From contig NZ_CP126539.1 of the NCBI RefSeq assembly GCF_030177755.1, forward strand, positions 3,062,001 through 3,126,000: DNA of 64,000 nucleotides. Reading direction: 5' to 3'. The notes beneath the pieces were generated by a model. It did not search any database, was not told the DNA's origin, and saw nothing but the letters and a program-made list of their open reading frames with translations. This document shows positions 38,877 to 47,528 of the stretch, one piece after another (within the stretch, counting starts at the first letter, position 1; every line of letters begins with the position of its first letter). This DNA comes from Devosia sp. RR2S18. Lineage in GTDB: Bacteria; Pseudomonadota; Alphaproteobacteria; Rhizobiales; Devosiaceae. A program made the position numbers and the translations under genes.

Positions 38877-39958
38877 GGCGCCTCTCCGTTCAAGGTCAAG
38901 CCGGCGCCGAGCGCCAGCGTATCCAGTTCGCCGCGGTCGAAAGCTGCCGGATAGGCCGCCACCGCATCGTCATACGCAGCTTGCGCTCGCTCGGTATCGC
39001 CCAGCACTAGGTAGGCACGTACCAATTGTGTCCAGTCTTCCACTGACCCGCCCTGAGCCGCCAAGCGTTCGGCGAGACCCGAGACCATCTGCTGGATCAT
39101 TTCTGCCTCTTGGCCGGTTTGAGGCAGTTGGCCGTCGTTCTGAGCTGCCGCCAGGCCCTGCCGGGCCGCGCCGATCCAGGGCTCGTCTCCCGCGGCCAGG
39201 GCCAGCGCCTCCCCCCAGGCGGTGATCGCCTCGTCGTAACGGCCCATGCGCGTGAACTCGGCCCCAAGATAGAGGCGGGACATGACGTGGGTCGGATCGC
39301 TTGCAGACGCCGACTGCAATAGCTCTACAGCCTCGGTAGACCCAGCCTCGCCAGCTATCAGCAGCAGCGCCTCGGCAAGGCTCGTTTGCCGGTCAGCGGT
39401 GGGACCATCCAGCGCAATAAGACGCCGATAGGCATTCGCCGCGTCTTGGTAGCGGCCGAGTTGGAGATAGGCAGGCGCAATGACGTTCCAGCCTTGCAGG
39501 TCGTCTGGATTGGCTGCCAGGGCCTGCTCGATACGATCGACCGCAGCGTCGAGGTCCAGCTCCTGCGCAGCAACGTCGCGGCGCTCCGACAACGGCTGCG
39601 CCGGCAGGTTCGGACTGCCGAGAAGCGCGTAGAGACCTAACGCCGTTATCGCGATCAGCGCCAGCCCGCCCATGAGCGGCCCCTGCCCCAATTCTCTGGT
39701 TGTGCCGGGCGTGCGGCCAGCGTCGCCCTTGAGCCGGATCACCTCGCGCGCCAGTTCAGCCTTGGCAGCATTGGCTTCCGCTTCACCCAGCTTGCCAGCG
39801 GCCTGGTCAGCATCAATGCCGGCCAACAGCGCGCGCAAATGGGTGTTGAGATCAGCGGATTCGCCCGTACCTGCGTTGACCACGCGCCGACCGGCTGCGT
39901 AGAACAGCGCAGCGCACGCAATGGCGGTGATGGCGATGGCGATAAACCAGAAAAGCAT
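38873..39958 (-). CDS. ccmI: Cytochrome c biogenesis protein CcmI (CycH)
   Basis: The 361-residue protein has two membrane helices (about 2-20 and 95-112) with a cytosolic leucine-zipper-like loop between them, followed by a periplasmic TPR domain (about 125-350) that holds apocytochrome c for ligation. Repeats such as GWNVIAPAYLQLGRYQDAANAYRRL are clear TPR units. The ATG at 39958 starts the first membrane helix; the longer open frame upstream has no leader character. It is the first gene of the ccm operon and diverges from the flavoprotein pair at 40082 across 123 bases. Confidence 0.93.
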   Translation of the reverse strand: MLFWFIAIAITAIACAALFYAAGRRVVNAGTGESADLNTHLRALLAGIDADQAAGKLGEAEANAAKAELAREVIRLKGDAGRTPGTTRELGQGPLMGGLALIAITALGLYALLGSPNLPAQPLSERRDVAAQELDLDAAVDRIEQALAANPDDLQGWNVIAPAYLQLGRYQDAANAYRRLIALDGPTADRQTSLAEALLLIAGEAGSTEAVELLQSASASDPTHVMSRLYLGAEFTRMGRYDEAITAWGEALALAAGDEPWIGAARQGLAAAQNDGQLPQTGQEAEMIQQMVSGLAERLAAQGGSVEDWTQLVRAYLVLGDTERAQAAYDDAVAAYPAAFDRGELDTLALGAGLTLNGEAP

Positions 39959-40081
39959 TGGCCCGGGATGCTTGACGCCGGCTCGCGGCAAGAACACGCC
40001 ATCTATAGGCCGAATGCGGCGAAAAACCACAAAAACACGCAGCGTTGAGACGGACGCATTGCCACAGGGCAGCCTTGGCGC

Positions 40082-41143
40082 ATGAGCCAAATCAATATCG
40101 ACTTCGCCGTCATCGGGGCCACGCCGCTGGCGCGCCTACTCACCGGCCAGCTCGCAACAGCCCATGGCAAGAGCGTCATCTTGGTTGGCCAGAGCCAATC
40201 CGCCTACCGGTTGCCGCGCGCCCTTGATCTCTCTGTCGGCGCTGTCACCCGGCCAGACAGCTGGGCGCTGTTGACGGCCGGCACGCCAGAAACGCTCAAG
40301 CTGTTGTCACGCATCGGCGGACGCGGCACCTGGTTTCGGGTGGATCCGATCCTCTTTGCGCGAGGAGCGGCCGAAAAGGAGGCGCTGGCCCATATCCGGC
40401 ACATGGCTGCCGCCTACGGCGTCTCAGTCGAGCGTGTGCCCCGTCCCGATCTCCCCAGCGGCGACGGAGGAATCGTGCTGCGCGACGCAGTACAGTTGCA
40501 CCGCCCCGCCCTTGAGTCCGCACTCGATGCGTGGCTGGACAAGAACGGTGTAACTCGCGTCGCTGCTCCAACACTGGTCGCGCCGAACGACCATGGCGGG
40601 GCGGAAATCCATCACGAGAACCGGCAATATAGTGCCAGCCAACTCATCCTCGCCGATGATGAAGCCCTCCTTGAACACGTCTCGCCAGCAGACTGGCCTT
40701 CTCTCCTACAGATCAGGGAGGCTGCAACCATCCTGGCCGAACCGACACCTGCCCTTCCTGCCGCGGTGATGCAGTTGATCGACAATGGCACCATCCTCGC
40801 CCAGTCGGCAGCCCGCGGCGTCGTCGGACTGGGCGCTGGGGAACTGGAGAATTTTGCAAGCGAGTTCAAGGCGCTACTCGGCCCCGGTCGACCGTTTGTG
40901 CAGGCGGGTCAGGCCCGCTATCGGCGGGTACTTACAAAGGACGGGGCCCCAGCGGTTGGCAGGCTCGGGCAAACAGGATCCACGGTGCTCGCCGGATTGG
41001 GACTGGGCGGAGCTTTCCTTGCACCGACCCTCGGACGCTGGCTATGCGGCGCCGCCAGCGATGCCGAGAATGCTTGGCTGAACGCTCGCATGGTAAGCCG
41101 CGACACGAGCTCGGCCGTGACCGATTTTGGGGTGGCCGCATGA
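40082..41143 (+). CDS. DAO/SoxB-like FAD oxidoreductase homologue with altered nucleotide-binding motif
   Basis: The 353-residue protein has the overall plan of a D-amino-acid oxidase/sarcosine oxidase beta-type flavoprotein: an N-terminal beta-alpha-beta unit, and a C-terminal segment APAVGRLGQTGSTVLAGLGLGG like the second flavin-binding region. However, the first loop reads VIGATPLARLL instead of the usual G-x-G-x-x-G, so FAD binding may be weak, different or lost. It has no signal peptide. It overlaps the next gene by 4 bases (ATGA), so the two products probably form a complex. The substrate is unknown. A degenerate subunit that helps assembly is an alternative to an active oxidase. Confidence 0.65.
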   Translation: MSQINIDFAVIGATPLARLLTGQLATAHGKSVILVGQSQSAYRLPRALDLSVGAVTRPDSWALLTAGTPETLKLLSRIGGRGTWFRVDPILFARGAAEKEALAHIRHMAAAYGVSVERVPRPDLPSGDGGIVLRDAVQLHRPALESALDAWLDKNGVTRVAAPTLVAPNDHGGAEIHHENRQYSASQLILADDEALLEHVSPADWPSLLQIREAATILAEPTPALPAAVMQLIDNGTILAQSAARGVVGLGAGELENFASEFKALLGPGRPFVQAGQARYRRVLTKDGAPAVGRLGQTGSTVLAGLGLGGAFLAPTLGRWLCGAASDAENAWLNARMVSRDTSSAVTDFGVAA

Positions 41144-43140
41144 AGGGACAGCCTGGTCGTCTAATCGCCGATGGAAGAACGCCCCTTGCGGGCGCGGCCA
41201 TCGAGCGCGACACGCCGCTTCGTTTTCAGCTGAATGGTCGCACCATCAATGGTTTTTTCGGCGATACAGTTCTAAGCGCCGTCCTAGCCTCAGGTCTCGA
41301 CTTTGCCGGAACCTGGCGCGGGGCATCAGTTGCCTTGGGAGAGCGCCACGCGCCGCCTATCGCGCTTGCCGCTTCGCCTTCGGGCGCGCTGCCAATGGAC
41401 CGCACGCCTGCGGTCAACGATGCTGAATTCATCACCCTCGACCAAGCACGAACGCCGCGCCTGTGGACGAGAGCCAGAAACCTCCTGTCGCGATCCCGCT
41501 CGCTCGATCTGGAACTCGAGCGCCCAGAGGCCATGCAGTTGCCTTGGCTTTCGGCGCCGGCAGAGCCTGGCCCCCGGGCAGACCTCTTGGTGATCGGCGG
41601 TGGCGTTGCCGGGATGACCGCGGCATTGGCCGCCGCCAAAGCCGGTGAACGGGTCATCCTGCTGGAGCGGACGCCGCTACTCGGCGGACATTCCCGCCTG
41701 TTTGGCCGCCAAGATGGAGAAGAAACCCCGGACGAAGCCATCGCACGACTCTCAGCTGCGATCTCGGCGACCGATGCTATAACGGTCGTCACCCGCGCCG
41801 AGGCCATCTCCGTCCGCGCCGGTACGGTTCGCGCCCATGTCGTGGAAAACGCTGGCTCCGAACCAGCGGCACAGGTGCACGACTATTCCGCCAAACACAT
41901 CATCATTGCAACGGGTGCGCTGGAGCGGCTGCCGATCTTTCCGGGCAATCGGGTGCCCGGGGTCGTCACCTCTCAGGAGGCACTCGCGCTCGCCCACCAT
42001 TACGGTGTCTGGCGCGGCAAAGCTGCAGTCTTTGCCACCGTCACCAACCCGGCCTATCGCTTGGCCATGCTCGCGCACGATGCCGGGATCGCGATTCATC
42101 GCATCTTTGACGCTAGACCCCATCCGCACTCCCGCTTCATCGAGTTTTCCAAGGCATATGGCATTCGGCTGGCGCCCGGCATACTGCCAGCTGCCGCATC
42201 TCTGGCGCCGCGCAGCCGTGGCCTTATTGTCCAACCAAAGCTCTCAATGGACGGCTATGAACGCGTGGAGCCGACGGTCACGGCCGATCGGCTGGTGGTC
42301 TCGGGCGGTTGGCAGCCCGATCTGACGCTCTGGCACATGGCCGGCGGAGAAAGCCAATGGAGTGGCGACCAGCAGCGCTTGGAAGCGGTCGGGAGCTTGG
42401 CGGGTGTCGCCCTTGCTGGCTCGGCAGCCGGCTATCTTAGCCGCCACGCCTGCCTGCAAAGCGGTGAAGATGCCGTTGCGCAACTCCTCGGTCGTCAACG
42501 TTTAATGGCCGAAGAACGGCTCATCGATCCGCTCTATGAAACGCCTGACGGGGGGACCCCCATAACCACCGGGGCGTCCGACGACGCGCCCGCGTTTCTG
42601 GACGGCGGACGTCGCTATATGCCCGCGCCGCAGGAGAAGCGCAAAGGGTGGCGCGGCTGGCTCTCGCGCCGGTCGCGGGTGGCGCCCTGGTCGCTCGCCG
42701 ATACTCCCAAGCCGCTCGACATCATCGACATCGCCGCTGGCGTTCAGTTGGGATTGATCCCGCCCGAGAGCGCAGGCGTCGTCGCCCTTGAGCGGGTGCC
42801 GATGATCGCTGTGGACCGTACCCCGCCCGCTCAGGCGGCGGACACCGCGGTGCCAACGGTCCCGAGCTTTCTTGCTGGCCGGTTTGGGTCCGATGCCGGG
42901 CTGTGGCTGGTCTCGCCCCTTGAACCGCGCCAGCTTGAACCGGGCGCCCTGCTTCACGAGCATGAGGAGGTTCGCGATCCCGCTTTGGCTATCGGCGTCG
43001 TCCTGCGTCCGGTGGAAAACGGTGGTGTAGCCCTGCTCTCACTCTCTGTACGAGCGGGACAGATCATCAGCCTAAGGGCGCAGGATCGTGCAGTCCAGGT
43101 CCGGGTGGTGATCGACCATCATGAACCCGATCAGGTTTAG
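41140..43140 (+). CDS. Sarcosine oxidase alpha-like FAD protein with shortened C-terminus
   Basis: The 666-residue protein starts with a ferredoxin-like domain (about 24-100) that lacks cysteines, as in SoxA. A pyridine-nucleotide/FAD domain follows (about 145-440) with VIGGGVAGMTAALAAAKAGE and IIIATGALERLPIFPGN. Next comes a helical stretch with IIDIAAGVQLGLIPPESAG. The long folate-binding aminomethyltransferase domain of SoxA (nearly 400 residues) is largely absent; only about 120 residues resembling its last barrel remain. It could be a dehydrogenase for an amine or amino acid that does not use tetrahydrofolate. It is coupled to the upstream gene by an ATGA overlap. No other sox, glyA or folate gene is nearby. 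Confidence 0.78.
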   Translation: MKGQPGRLIADGRTPLAGAAIERDTPLRFQLNGRTINGFFGDTVLSAVLASGLDFAGTWRGASVALGERHAPPIALAASPSGALPMDRTPAVNDAEFITLDQARTPRLWTRARNLLSRSRSLDLELERPEAMQLPWLSAPAEPGPRADLLVIGGGVAGMTAALAAAKAGERVILLERTPLLGGHSRLFGRQDGEETPDEAIARLSAAISATDAITVVTRAEAISVRAGTVRAHVVENAGSEPAAQVHDYSAKHIIIATGALERLPIFPGNRVPGVVTSQEALALAHHYGVWRGKAAVFATVTNPAYRLAMLAHDAGIAIHRIFDARPHPHSRFIEFSKAYGIRLAPGILPAAASLAPRSRGLIVQPKLSMDGYERVEPTVTADRLVVSGGWQPDLTLWHMAGGESQWSGDQQRLEAVGSLAGVALAGSAAGYLSRHACLQSGEDAVAQLLGRQRLMAEERLIDPLYETPDGGTPITTGASDDAPAFLDGGRRYMPAPQEKRKGWRGWLSRRSRVAPWSLADTPKPLDIIDIAAGVQLGLIPPESAGVVALERVPMIAVDRTPPAQAADTAVPTVPSFLAGRFGSDAGLWLVSPLEPRQLEPGALLHEHEEVRDPALAIGVVLRPVENGGVALLSLSVRAGQIISLRAQDRAVQVRVVIDHHEPDQV

Positions 43141-44354
43141 CCGCGGCGTTCCGCGGCAGCTCGGGCGCGACGCAGCGTCTCGGCATATTCAGGGTTGAAC
43201 CGCACCTCGGCCATCTTGATGGCTGCATCCAATCGGGCATTGGTCGGCACATCGCCGGGATGCTGGCGGAGCAGATCGAGGTTGCGCTGGATGTGAGTTT
43301 CCAGCGCCTGCCCCGCCTGGCTCCAGGTTTGATCGAACGCAGCATTGAGCGCCAGCGAGTCCCGGCAGTCCCGGATGGTTGAGAGCAGATAGATGCCGTT
43401 GATCGCCGCCAGCAGCATGTCGCTGTCCAGCCGATCGGCGCCCTCTCGCCCGCGCCGCATGGCGAGGTTGAGATCGGGCACGATGTCCTTGAGGCGCGGT
43501 TCGATCCGCTCGGAGACGAGCTTGGTGAGGCCTGCAAGGATCGTCGTCCAGCGGCTATTGCGCGAGAACTCGACATACCCTGTGAGCGAGCGCACCAGCC
43601 GGTGGAAACGCTCCAGCCCACGGCACGTCAGGTCGATATCGGCGAAGGCCCCATTGGGCTGCAGCAGGTAGATCTGGTTCTGCGCATGCGCAAGAATCGC
43701 GTCGAGAATGGGGGTATACCCGGTGCGGGCCAAGGTCTCTTCATTGGCACTCCCCGCGCGACGGATCAGTGTACTGACCAGGCGGGTAGGATTGGCGATG
43801 TGTCCCATGGCGGCATGGAACAGCAATGCGGCCATGGCCTGGTCCTGCAACGGCATGGACTGCACAGCAGTGCTGAGTGCCGCTTCATCTGTCATGTTGT
43901 TGATGGCCCGGCCGAAGGCCTGAGCCTTGGTCAGCAGGGCGCGATGACGCAGGGCTCCCATGAGGGTGGGCAGGCTGTCACGCGCTTCGTCGCTGCCCAG
44001 CATGGCGCGCAGGCGTCGGCCAGTTTCGAAATCGGCGCCAGCATCTTCGATGCCCTTCTTCATGCGCTTGAGGATTTCGGCCATGAGCGGCTCGAGATCA
44101 GCAGCGCCAAAATTGCCGTTGACGACACCTTCGGCAGAAATCAGGTCAGAGCAGAGGTCGCGCACGACCCAGGTCCATACCGCCTTGGCGTGGGCACGCG
44201 AGACCGAGCCGGGAAAGACAAAGGCGACCGGATCTTCCACGATCACGGGGTCAATCAGCCCACAAAAGGGCTTCACGACGACCTTGCCAGCGCGCGCGGA
44301 GGCGCGTGGCTTGGTCGGTGTCTGATGGGGTGGGACGTTTACGGCGTGGGTCAT
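43137..44354 (-). CDS. Conserved hypothetical protein, mostly helical, 405 residues
   Basis: The product is not recognised. After a basic, proline-rich head (residues 1-25) there is a compact region with VVKPFCGLIDPVIVEDP and FVFPGSVSRAHAKAVW. The remainder to residue 405 is predicted helical and rich in Leu, Ala and Arg, without membrane segments or a signal peptide. Trp and Cys are rare. Codon use matches the neighbours. The stop overlaps that of the convergent flavoprotein gene by 4 bases. The next minus-strand gene downstream belongs to the ccm operon, 3 kb away, so it is probably a single-gene unit. An inverted repeat GGTAA-N7-TTACC lies at 44403-44419, just upstream. Confidence 0.75.
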   Translation of the reverse strand: MTHAVNVPPHQTPTKPRASARAGKVVVKPFCGLIDPVIVEDPVAFVFPGSVSRAHAKAVWTWVVRDLCSDLISAEGVVNGNFGAADLEPLMAEILKRMKKGIEDAGADFETGRRLRAMLGSDEARDSLPTLMGALRHRALLTKAQAFGRAINNMTDEAALSTAVQSMPLQDQAMAALLFHAAMGHIANPTRLVSTLIRRAGSANEETLARTGYTPILDAILAHAQNQIYLLQPNGAFADIDLTCRGLERFHRLVRSLTGYVEFSRNSRWTTILAGLTKLVSERIEPRLKDIVPDLNLAMRRGREGADRLDSDMLLAAINGIYLLSTIRDCRDSLALNAAFDQTWSQAGQALETHIQRNLDLLRQHPGDVPTNARLDAAIKMAEVRFNPEYAETLRRARAAAERRG

Positions 44355-44440
44355 CAACGCATCAGGTTTGGAGGGCACTTCCCCCAAACCTTAGCCAGCG
44401 TTGGTAAAGATTCCTTACCGGCCGAACACCGGAAGTTGGA

Positions 44441-44923
44441 TCAGGCTACGCCCTGCTCCACAGTCCAGATGCCGTTCTGCTCGCGGCACGCGGTACCCTT
44501 GCGCACGTAATCGGTGCCACCAATCTTCACGGTGTGCGTGAAGTCGCGGCAATCAAGATTGTTGACGCGCACATACGGGCCCACGGCAATGCTGCCCGTG
44601 GTGCCGCGGTCACCGGCCCATTGGCGCGGCGCGCCAGGGCGACCGAACTGCAGTGCATAGAACTGGGCGCTGTTGGCTTCCTGAGAGTCCTTGGCGGTCA
44701 TTTGGCGCAAGGCAGCCGGATCAACGAAACCGTTGGCAACGCTAGTGGTCAGCATGGCTTGCTGCGTGGTCTGGGCGGGGGTGGGAACCACAGGTGCCGG
44801 AGCGACCACCGGAGCGGGCGTTGCCACGACCGGCGCCTGCGCCATGCGGGTGCTACCGGTGCTGGAGCACGCGGCAAGGCTAACGGCGAGAAGCGGGACA
44901 GCAATCAGAGCAATGCGATTCAT
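44441..44923 (-). CDS. Outer-membrane lipoprotein, surface-antigen (RT0821/Lpp0805) type
   Basis: The 160-residue product has a lipoprotein signal with lipobox LAAC (Cys19), a low-complexity Pro/Val/Ala linker (about 28-52), and a C-terminal domain (about 95-157) with VNNLDCRDFTHTVKIGG and GTACREQNGIWTV, resembling the 17-kDa surface-antigen family tail. Two cysteines in that domain could form a disulfide. Its function is unknown; a structural role in the outer membrane is likely. It lies downstream of feuQ on the same strand, 61 bases away. Confidence 0.82.
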   Translation of the reverse strand: MNRIALIAVPLLAVSLAACSSTGSTRMAQAPVVATPAPVVAPAPVVPTPAQTTQQAMLTTSVANGFVDPAALRQMTAKDSQEANSAQFYALQFGRPGAPRQWAGDRGTTGSIAVGPYVRVNNLDCRDFTHTVKIGGTDYVRKGTACREQNGIWTVEQGVA

Positions 44924-44984
44924 GGGTGTTTTCGTCTCTCTGGCGGATGAGTGGCTCTTGTGAACCTATTGCGGCGGAAATGCG

Positions 44985-46421
44985 TCAAGCAGCAACCGGT
45001 TTCTTTGCGTCGCTGCCTCTTGCACCGGGTAGCCGCAACTCCACCAAGAGCCCGCCGAGGTCCGATTTCTTGAGGTCCAGGCTGCCTCCATAGACGTCGA
45101 CCAGTTCCTTGACGATGTCGAGCCCCAGCCCGGAACCGGGCGTTTTCTCATCCAGCCTGACACCGCGACGCAACACTTTCTTGGCGTCCGCTTCGCTGAG
45201 ACCCGGCCCGTCATCATCGATGCAGATCACCAGCATGGTGCTGCCCTGGTTACGTTCGCTGCCCAGATGCACCCGCACACTGCCCTTCGACCATTTGCAG
45301 GCGTTGTCCAAGAGATTGCCTGCCATCTCTTCGAGGTCGGCCTCGTCGCCCCGGAACCACGGCAGGGATGAATGCGTACGGTGAAAGCCGATTTCCACAT
45401 CGGGATGGATCTTGCGCATCACGCGGGTCAGCCGAACCATGATGGCGGTGGCATCAGCTTTCTTGCCAACAATGGAAGTTCGCGCAGCCAGGCGCGCCCG
45501 CTCGAGATAAGTCGAGACCATGGCGCTCATCTTTTCGGTCTCGCCGAGCACCACATCGGCCAAAGGGCCGCTATTGGCACCGGCTTCGTTGCGCAGCACC
45601 GCCACTGGGGTCTTCAGCGCATGCGCCAGATTGCCTACCTGGTTGCGGGCGCGTTCGATGATCTGCGCGTTGGAGCGGAGAAGCTCATTGACCTCCTCGG
45701 CCACCGGGGCAATCTCGCGCGGATAAACCCCGGTCACCTGTACGCTTTCGCCCTCGCGGACGGCTTCGATTGCCTGGCTAAGCCGGCCGATGGGGCGCAA
45801 TGCGAAGCGCGCCACGATCGCGCTCATGATGGCCAACATGACACCGACTGCACTGAGCACGATCAGGGTTTGACCGCGGAAGTCGTCCACGAGCTGGAGG
45901 ATTTCGCTGAGATTGCCGGTTACGACGATTTGATAGCGTTCCGGCGCCACGGTCACGGTGCGCTCCACGACGCGCATGGACGTACCGAATGCATCGTCCA
46001 TGATGGCGCTGCGCCGCCCCATCGCGTCGGCGGGCCCGAGCAGCACGGGCGGGTCGATGCCGACCATCGAGTTGGAAAGATTGTAAAGGGCGCCGTCGGC
46101 ATCCCGGATGGCCCAATACCAGCCTGAGCGCGGACGGCCGAAGCGCGGGTCGGTCAGGGCGATATCGGCGCTGGTGGGGTCGCCCGTCTCCAGCAAAGCG
46201 CCGGTTAGGCTCTCCACATGGAACTGCAGCGTATTGGAAAGGGAATTGTCCAGCGCTCGCGAATAAAGATCGGTCAGGAGAAAGCCGGTCGCCACCAGAG
46301 CCAGGATCAGCCAGCCTACCGACAGCCAGAACAGCGATACGGCAATAGAGCCCTTGCGCCGGGTCGGTAAAGTGGGCGCCTCCTGCCCCACCGGCTGGGC
46401 GGCTGGACCGGCTTGATCCAA
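44985..46421 (-). CDS. feuQ: FeuQ-like sensor histidine kinase (PhoQ type)
   Basis: The 478-residue kinase has two membrane segments (about 29-51 and 184-203) around a periplasmic sensor domain, then a linker and the dimerisation box with His267 in NLAHALKTPVAVLRNEA, and an HATPase domain with DDDGPGLSEADAKKV and SGLGLDIVKELV. This is the PhoQ/FeuQ type. No ATG lies near the end of feuP; a TTG at 46421, just past the feuP stop, is the most plausible start, with a GTG nine codons later as an alternative. In Sinorhizobium, FeuPQ controls cyclic glucan export and low-osmolarity adaptation; that role is inferred here. Confidence 0.88.
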   Translation of the reverse strand: MDQAGPAAQPVGQEAPTLPTRRKGSIAVSLFWLSVGWLILALVATGFLLTDLYSRALDNSLSNTLQFHVESLTGALLETGDPTSADIALTDPRFGRPRSGWYWAIRDADGALYNLSNSMVGIDPPVLLGPADAMGRRSAIMDDAFGTSMRVVERTVTVAPERYQIVVTGNLSEILQLVDDFRGQTLIVLSAVGVMLAIMSAIVARFALRPIGRLSQAIEAVREGESVQVTGVYPREIAPVAEEVNELLRSNAQIIERARNQVGNLAHALKTPVAVLRNEAGANSGPLADVVLGETEKMSAMVSTYLERARLAARTSIVGKKADATAIMVRLTRVMRKIHPDVEIGFHRTHSSLPWFRGDEADLEEMAGNLLDNACKWSKGSVRVHLGSERNQGSTMLVICIDDDGPGLSEADAKKVLRRGVRLDEKTPGSGLGLDIVKELVDVYGGSLDLKKSDLGGLLVELRLPGARGSDAKKPVAA

Positions 46422-46422
46422 G

Positions 46423-47082
46423 CTAGTCTTCCGCCACCTGATAGCCCAGCCCGCGCACCGTCTGGATGCAGTCCTCCGGCAGTTTCTTGCGCAGGCGTCC
46501 CACAAACACCTCGATGGTGTTGCTGTCGCGATCAAAGTCCTGGTCGTAAAGGTGCTCGGTCAGTTCGGTCCGCGAGATCACCTTGCCCTTATGGTGCATC
46601 AGATAGCTCAGGAGCCGCAATTCGTGACTGGTAAGCTTCACCGCCTGACCATCCACGGTCACCTTGCCCGAGCGAACATCGAGCCGGACCGGACCGGCCG
46701 TGATTTCGTTGCTGGCGAGCCCCGCCGCACGGCGCACCAATGCCCGCATGCGCGCCAGCACTTCTTCCATATGAAAGGGCTTGGCGACATAATCGTCGGC
46801 GCCCGCATCGATGCCCTGCACCTTGTCGCTCCAGCGGTCGCGTGCCGTCAGCAGCAGCACCGGGGTAGTCTTGCCGGCCCGGCGCCACTTTTCCAGCACC
46901 GACAGGCCGTCCATCTGCGGCAAGCCAATATCGAGCACGATCGCGTCATAGGGTTCGGTTTCGCCCAGAAAGTGTCCCTCTTCACCGTCAAACGCCACGT
47001 CCACGGCGTAGCCCGCCTCGGTCAGTGCCTCTTTGAGTTGGCGGTTGAGATTGGTGTCGTCCTCGACAACAAGAATACGCAA
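46423..47082 (-). CDS. feuP: FeuP-like response regulator (OmpR family)
   Basis: The 219-residue regulator has a receiver domain with Asp51 (IVLDIGLPQMDG) and a winged-helix output domain (about 125-218) containing LTSHELRLLSYLMHHKGKV and FDRDSNTIEVFVGRLRKKL. The sequence closely follows what I recall of rhizobial FeuP, including WSDKVQGIDAGADDYVAKPF. The gene ends 2 bases before the chosen start of feuQ. The PepSY-like gene upstream is on the same strand with a 30-base gap. Confidence 0.92.
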   Translation of the reverse strand: MRILVVEDDTNLNRQLKEALTEAGYAVDVAFDGEEGHFLGETEPYDAIVLDIGLPQMDGLSVLEKWRRAGKTTPVLLLTARDRWSDKVQGIDAGADDYVAKPFHMEEVLARMRALVRRAAGLASNEITAGPVRLDVRSGKVTVDGQAVKLTSHELRLLSYLMHHKGKVISRTELTEHLYDQDFDRDSNTIEVFVGRLRKKLPEDCIQTVRGLGYQVAED

Positions 47083-47112
47083 GCCCGGCTCCCCTGACGA
47101 TGCAACCGCGCG

Positions 47113-47403
47113 CTATTGCGCGCTCAAAACGAGGTTCTGTGCCTCTCCATTCGGCGACAGCACGCCAATGATATAGACCAGTTGCCCGCCTTCGTCACAG
47201 ACCTGAACCGAAAGGACTTCAGCGCTAGAGTCGATGCCGGCCGAAGCCAGAACCGCGGCCAACGACATGATCTCGCCGGACGAAACGGATTGCTGGATCT
47301 GCCGATTGTCCAGGCACTGCGCCTGGGCAGCACCGGTGGAGGCGACGCCCACCGCCACGGCGGCGGCGAGCGGCACTATGATGTCATGCGTGAAGATGTT
47401 CAT
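47113..47403 (-). CDS. Small exported PepSY-like protein upstream of feuPQ
   Basis: The 96-residue product has a signal peptide (hydrophobic about 9-26, AQAQ cleavage site near 27-30). The mature part of about 66 residues follows the pattern of a PepSY fold: a helix near 44-55 and strands at VLSVQVCDEGGQLVYIIGVL. Two cysteines (near 30 and 68) could form a disulfide. Similar proteins lie upstream of FeuPQ-type systems and may inhibit or tune the sensor kinase, as reported for FeuN in Sinorhizobium. Here that role is inferred from position and size only. Confidence 0.75.
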   Translation of the reverse strand: MNIFTHDIIVPLAAAVAVGVASTGAAQAQCLDNRQIQQSVSSGEIMSLAAVLASAGIDSSAEVLSVQVCDEGGQLVYIIGVLSPNGEAQNLVLSAQ

Positions 47404-47528
47404 GTCAGCAAACTAGGTTCGCGTTGCTGAATGGGACATGAATGGGGTGTTGCATAGCCGCTACACCTTCTTGTTACTTCCGGCCACGGCACCTCAATAT
47501 CGGCTCTGCTCCGCCGCCAGGCAAGGTT

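Noticed and set aside
44403..44419. GGTAA-N7-TTACC repeat as a CtrA or other regulator site
   Set aside because: It does not match the TTAA-N7-TTAA consensus, and no other evidence supports a site.
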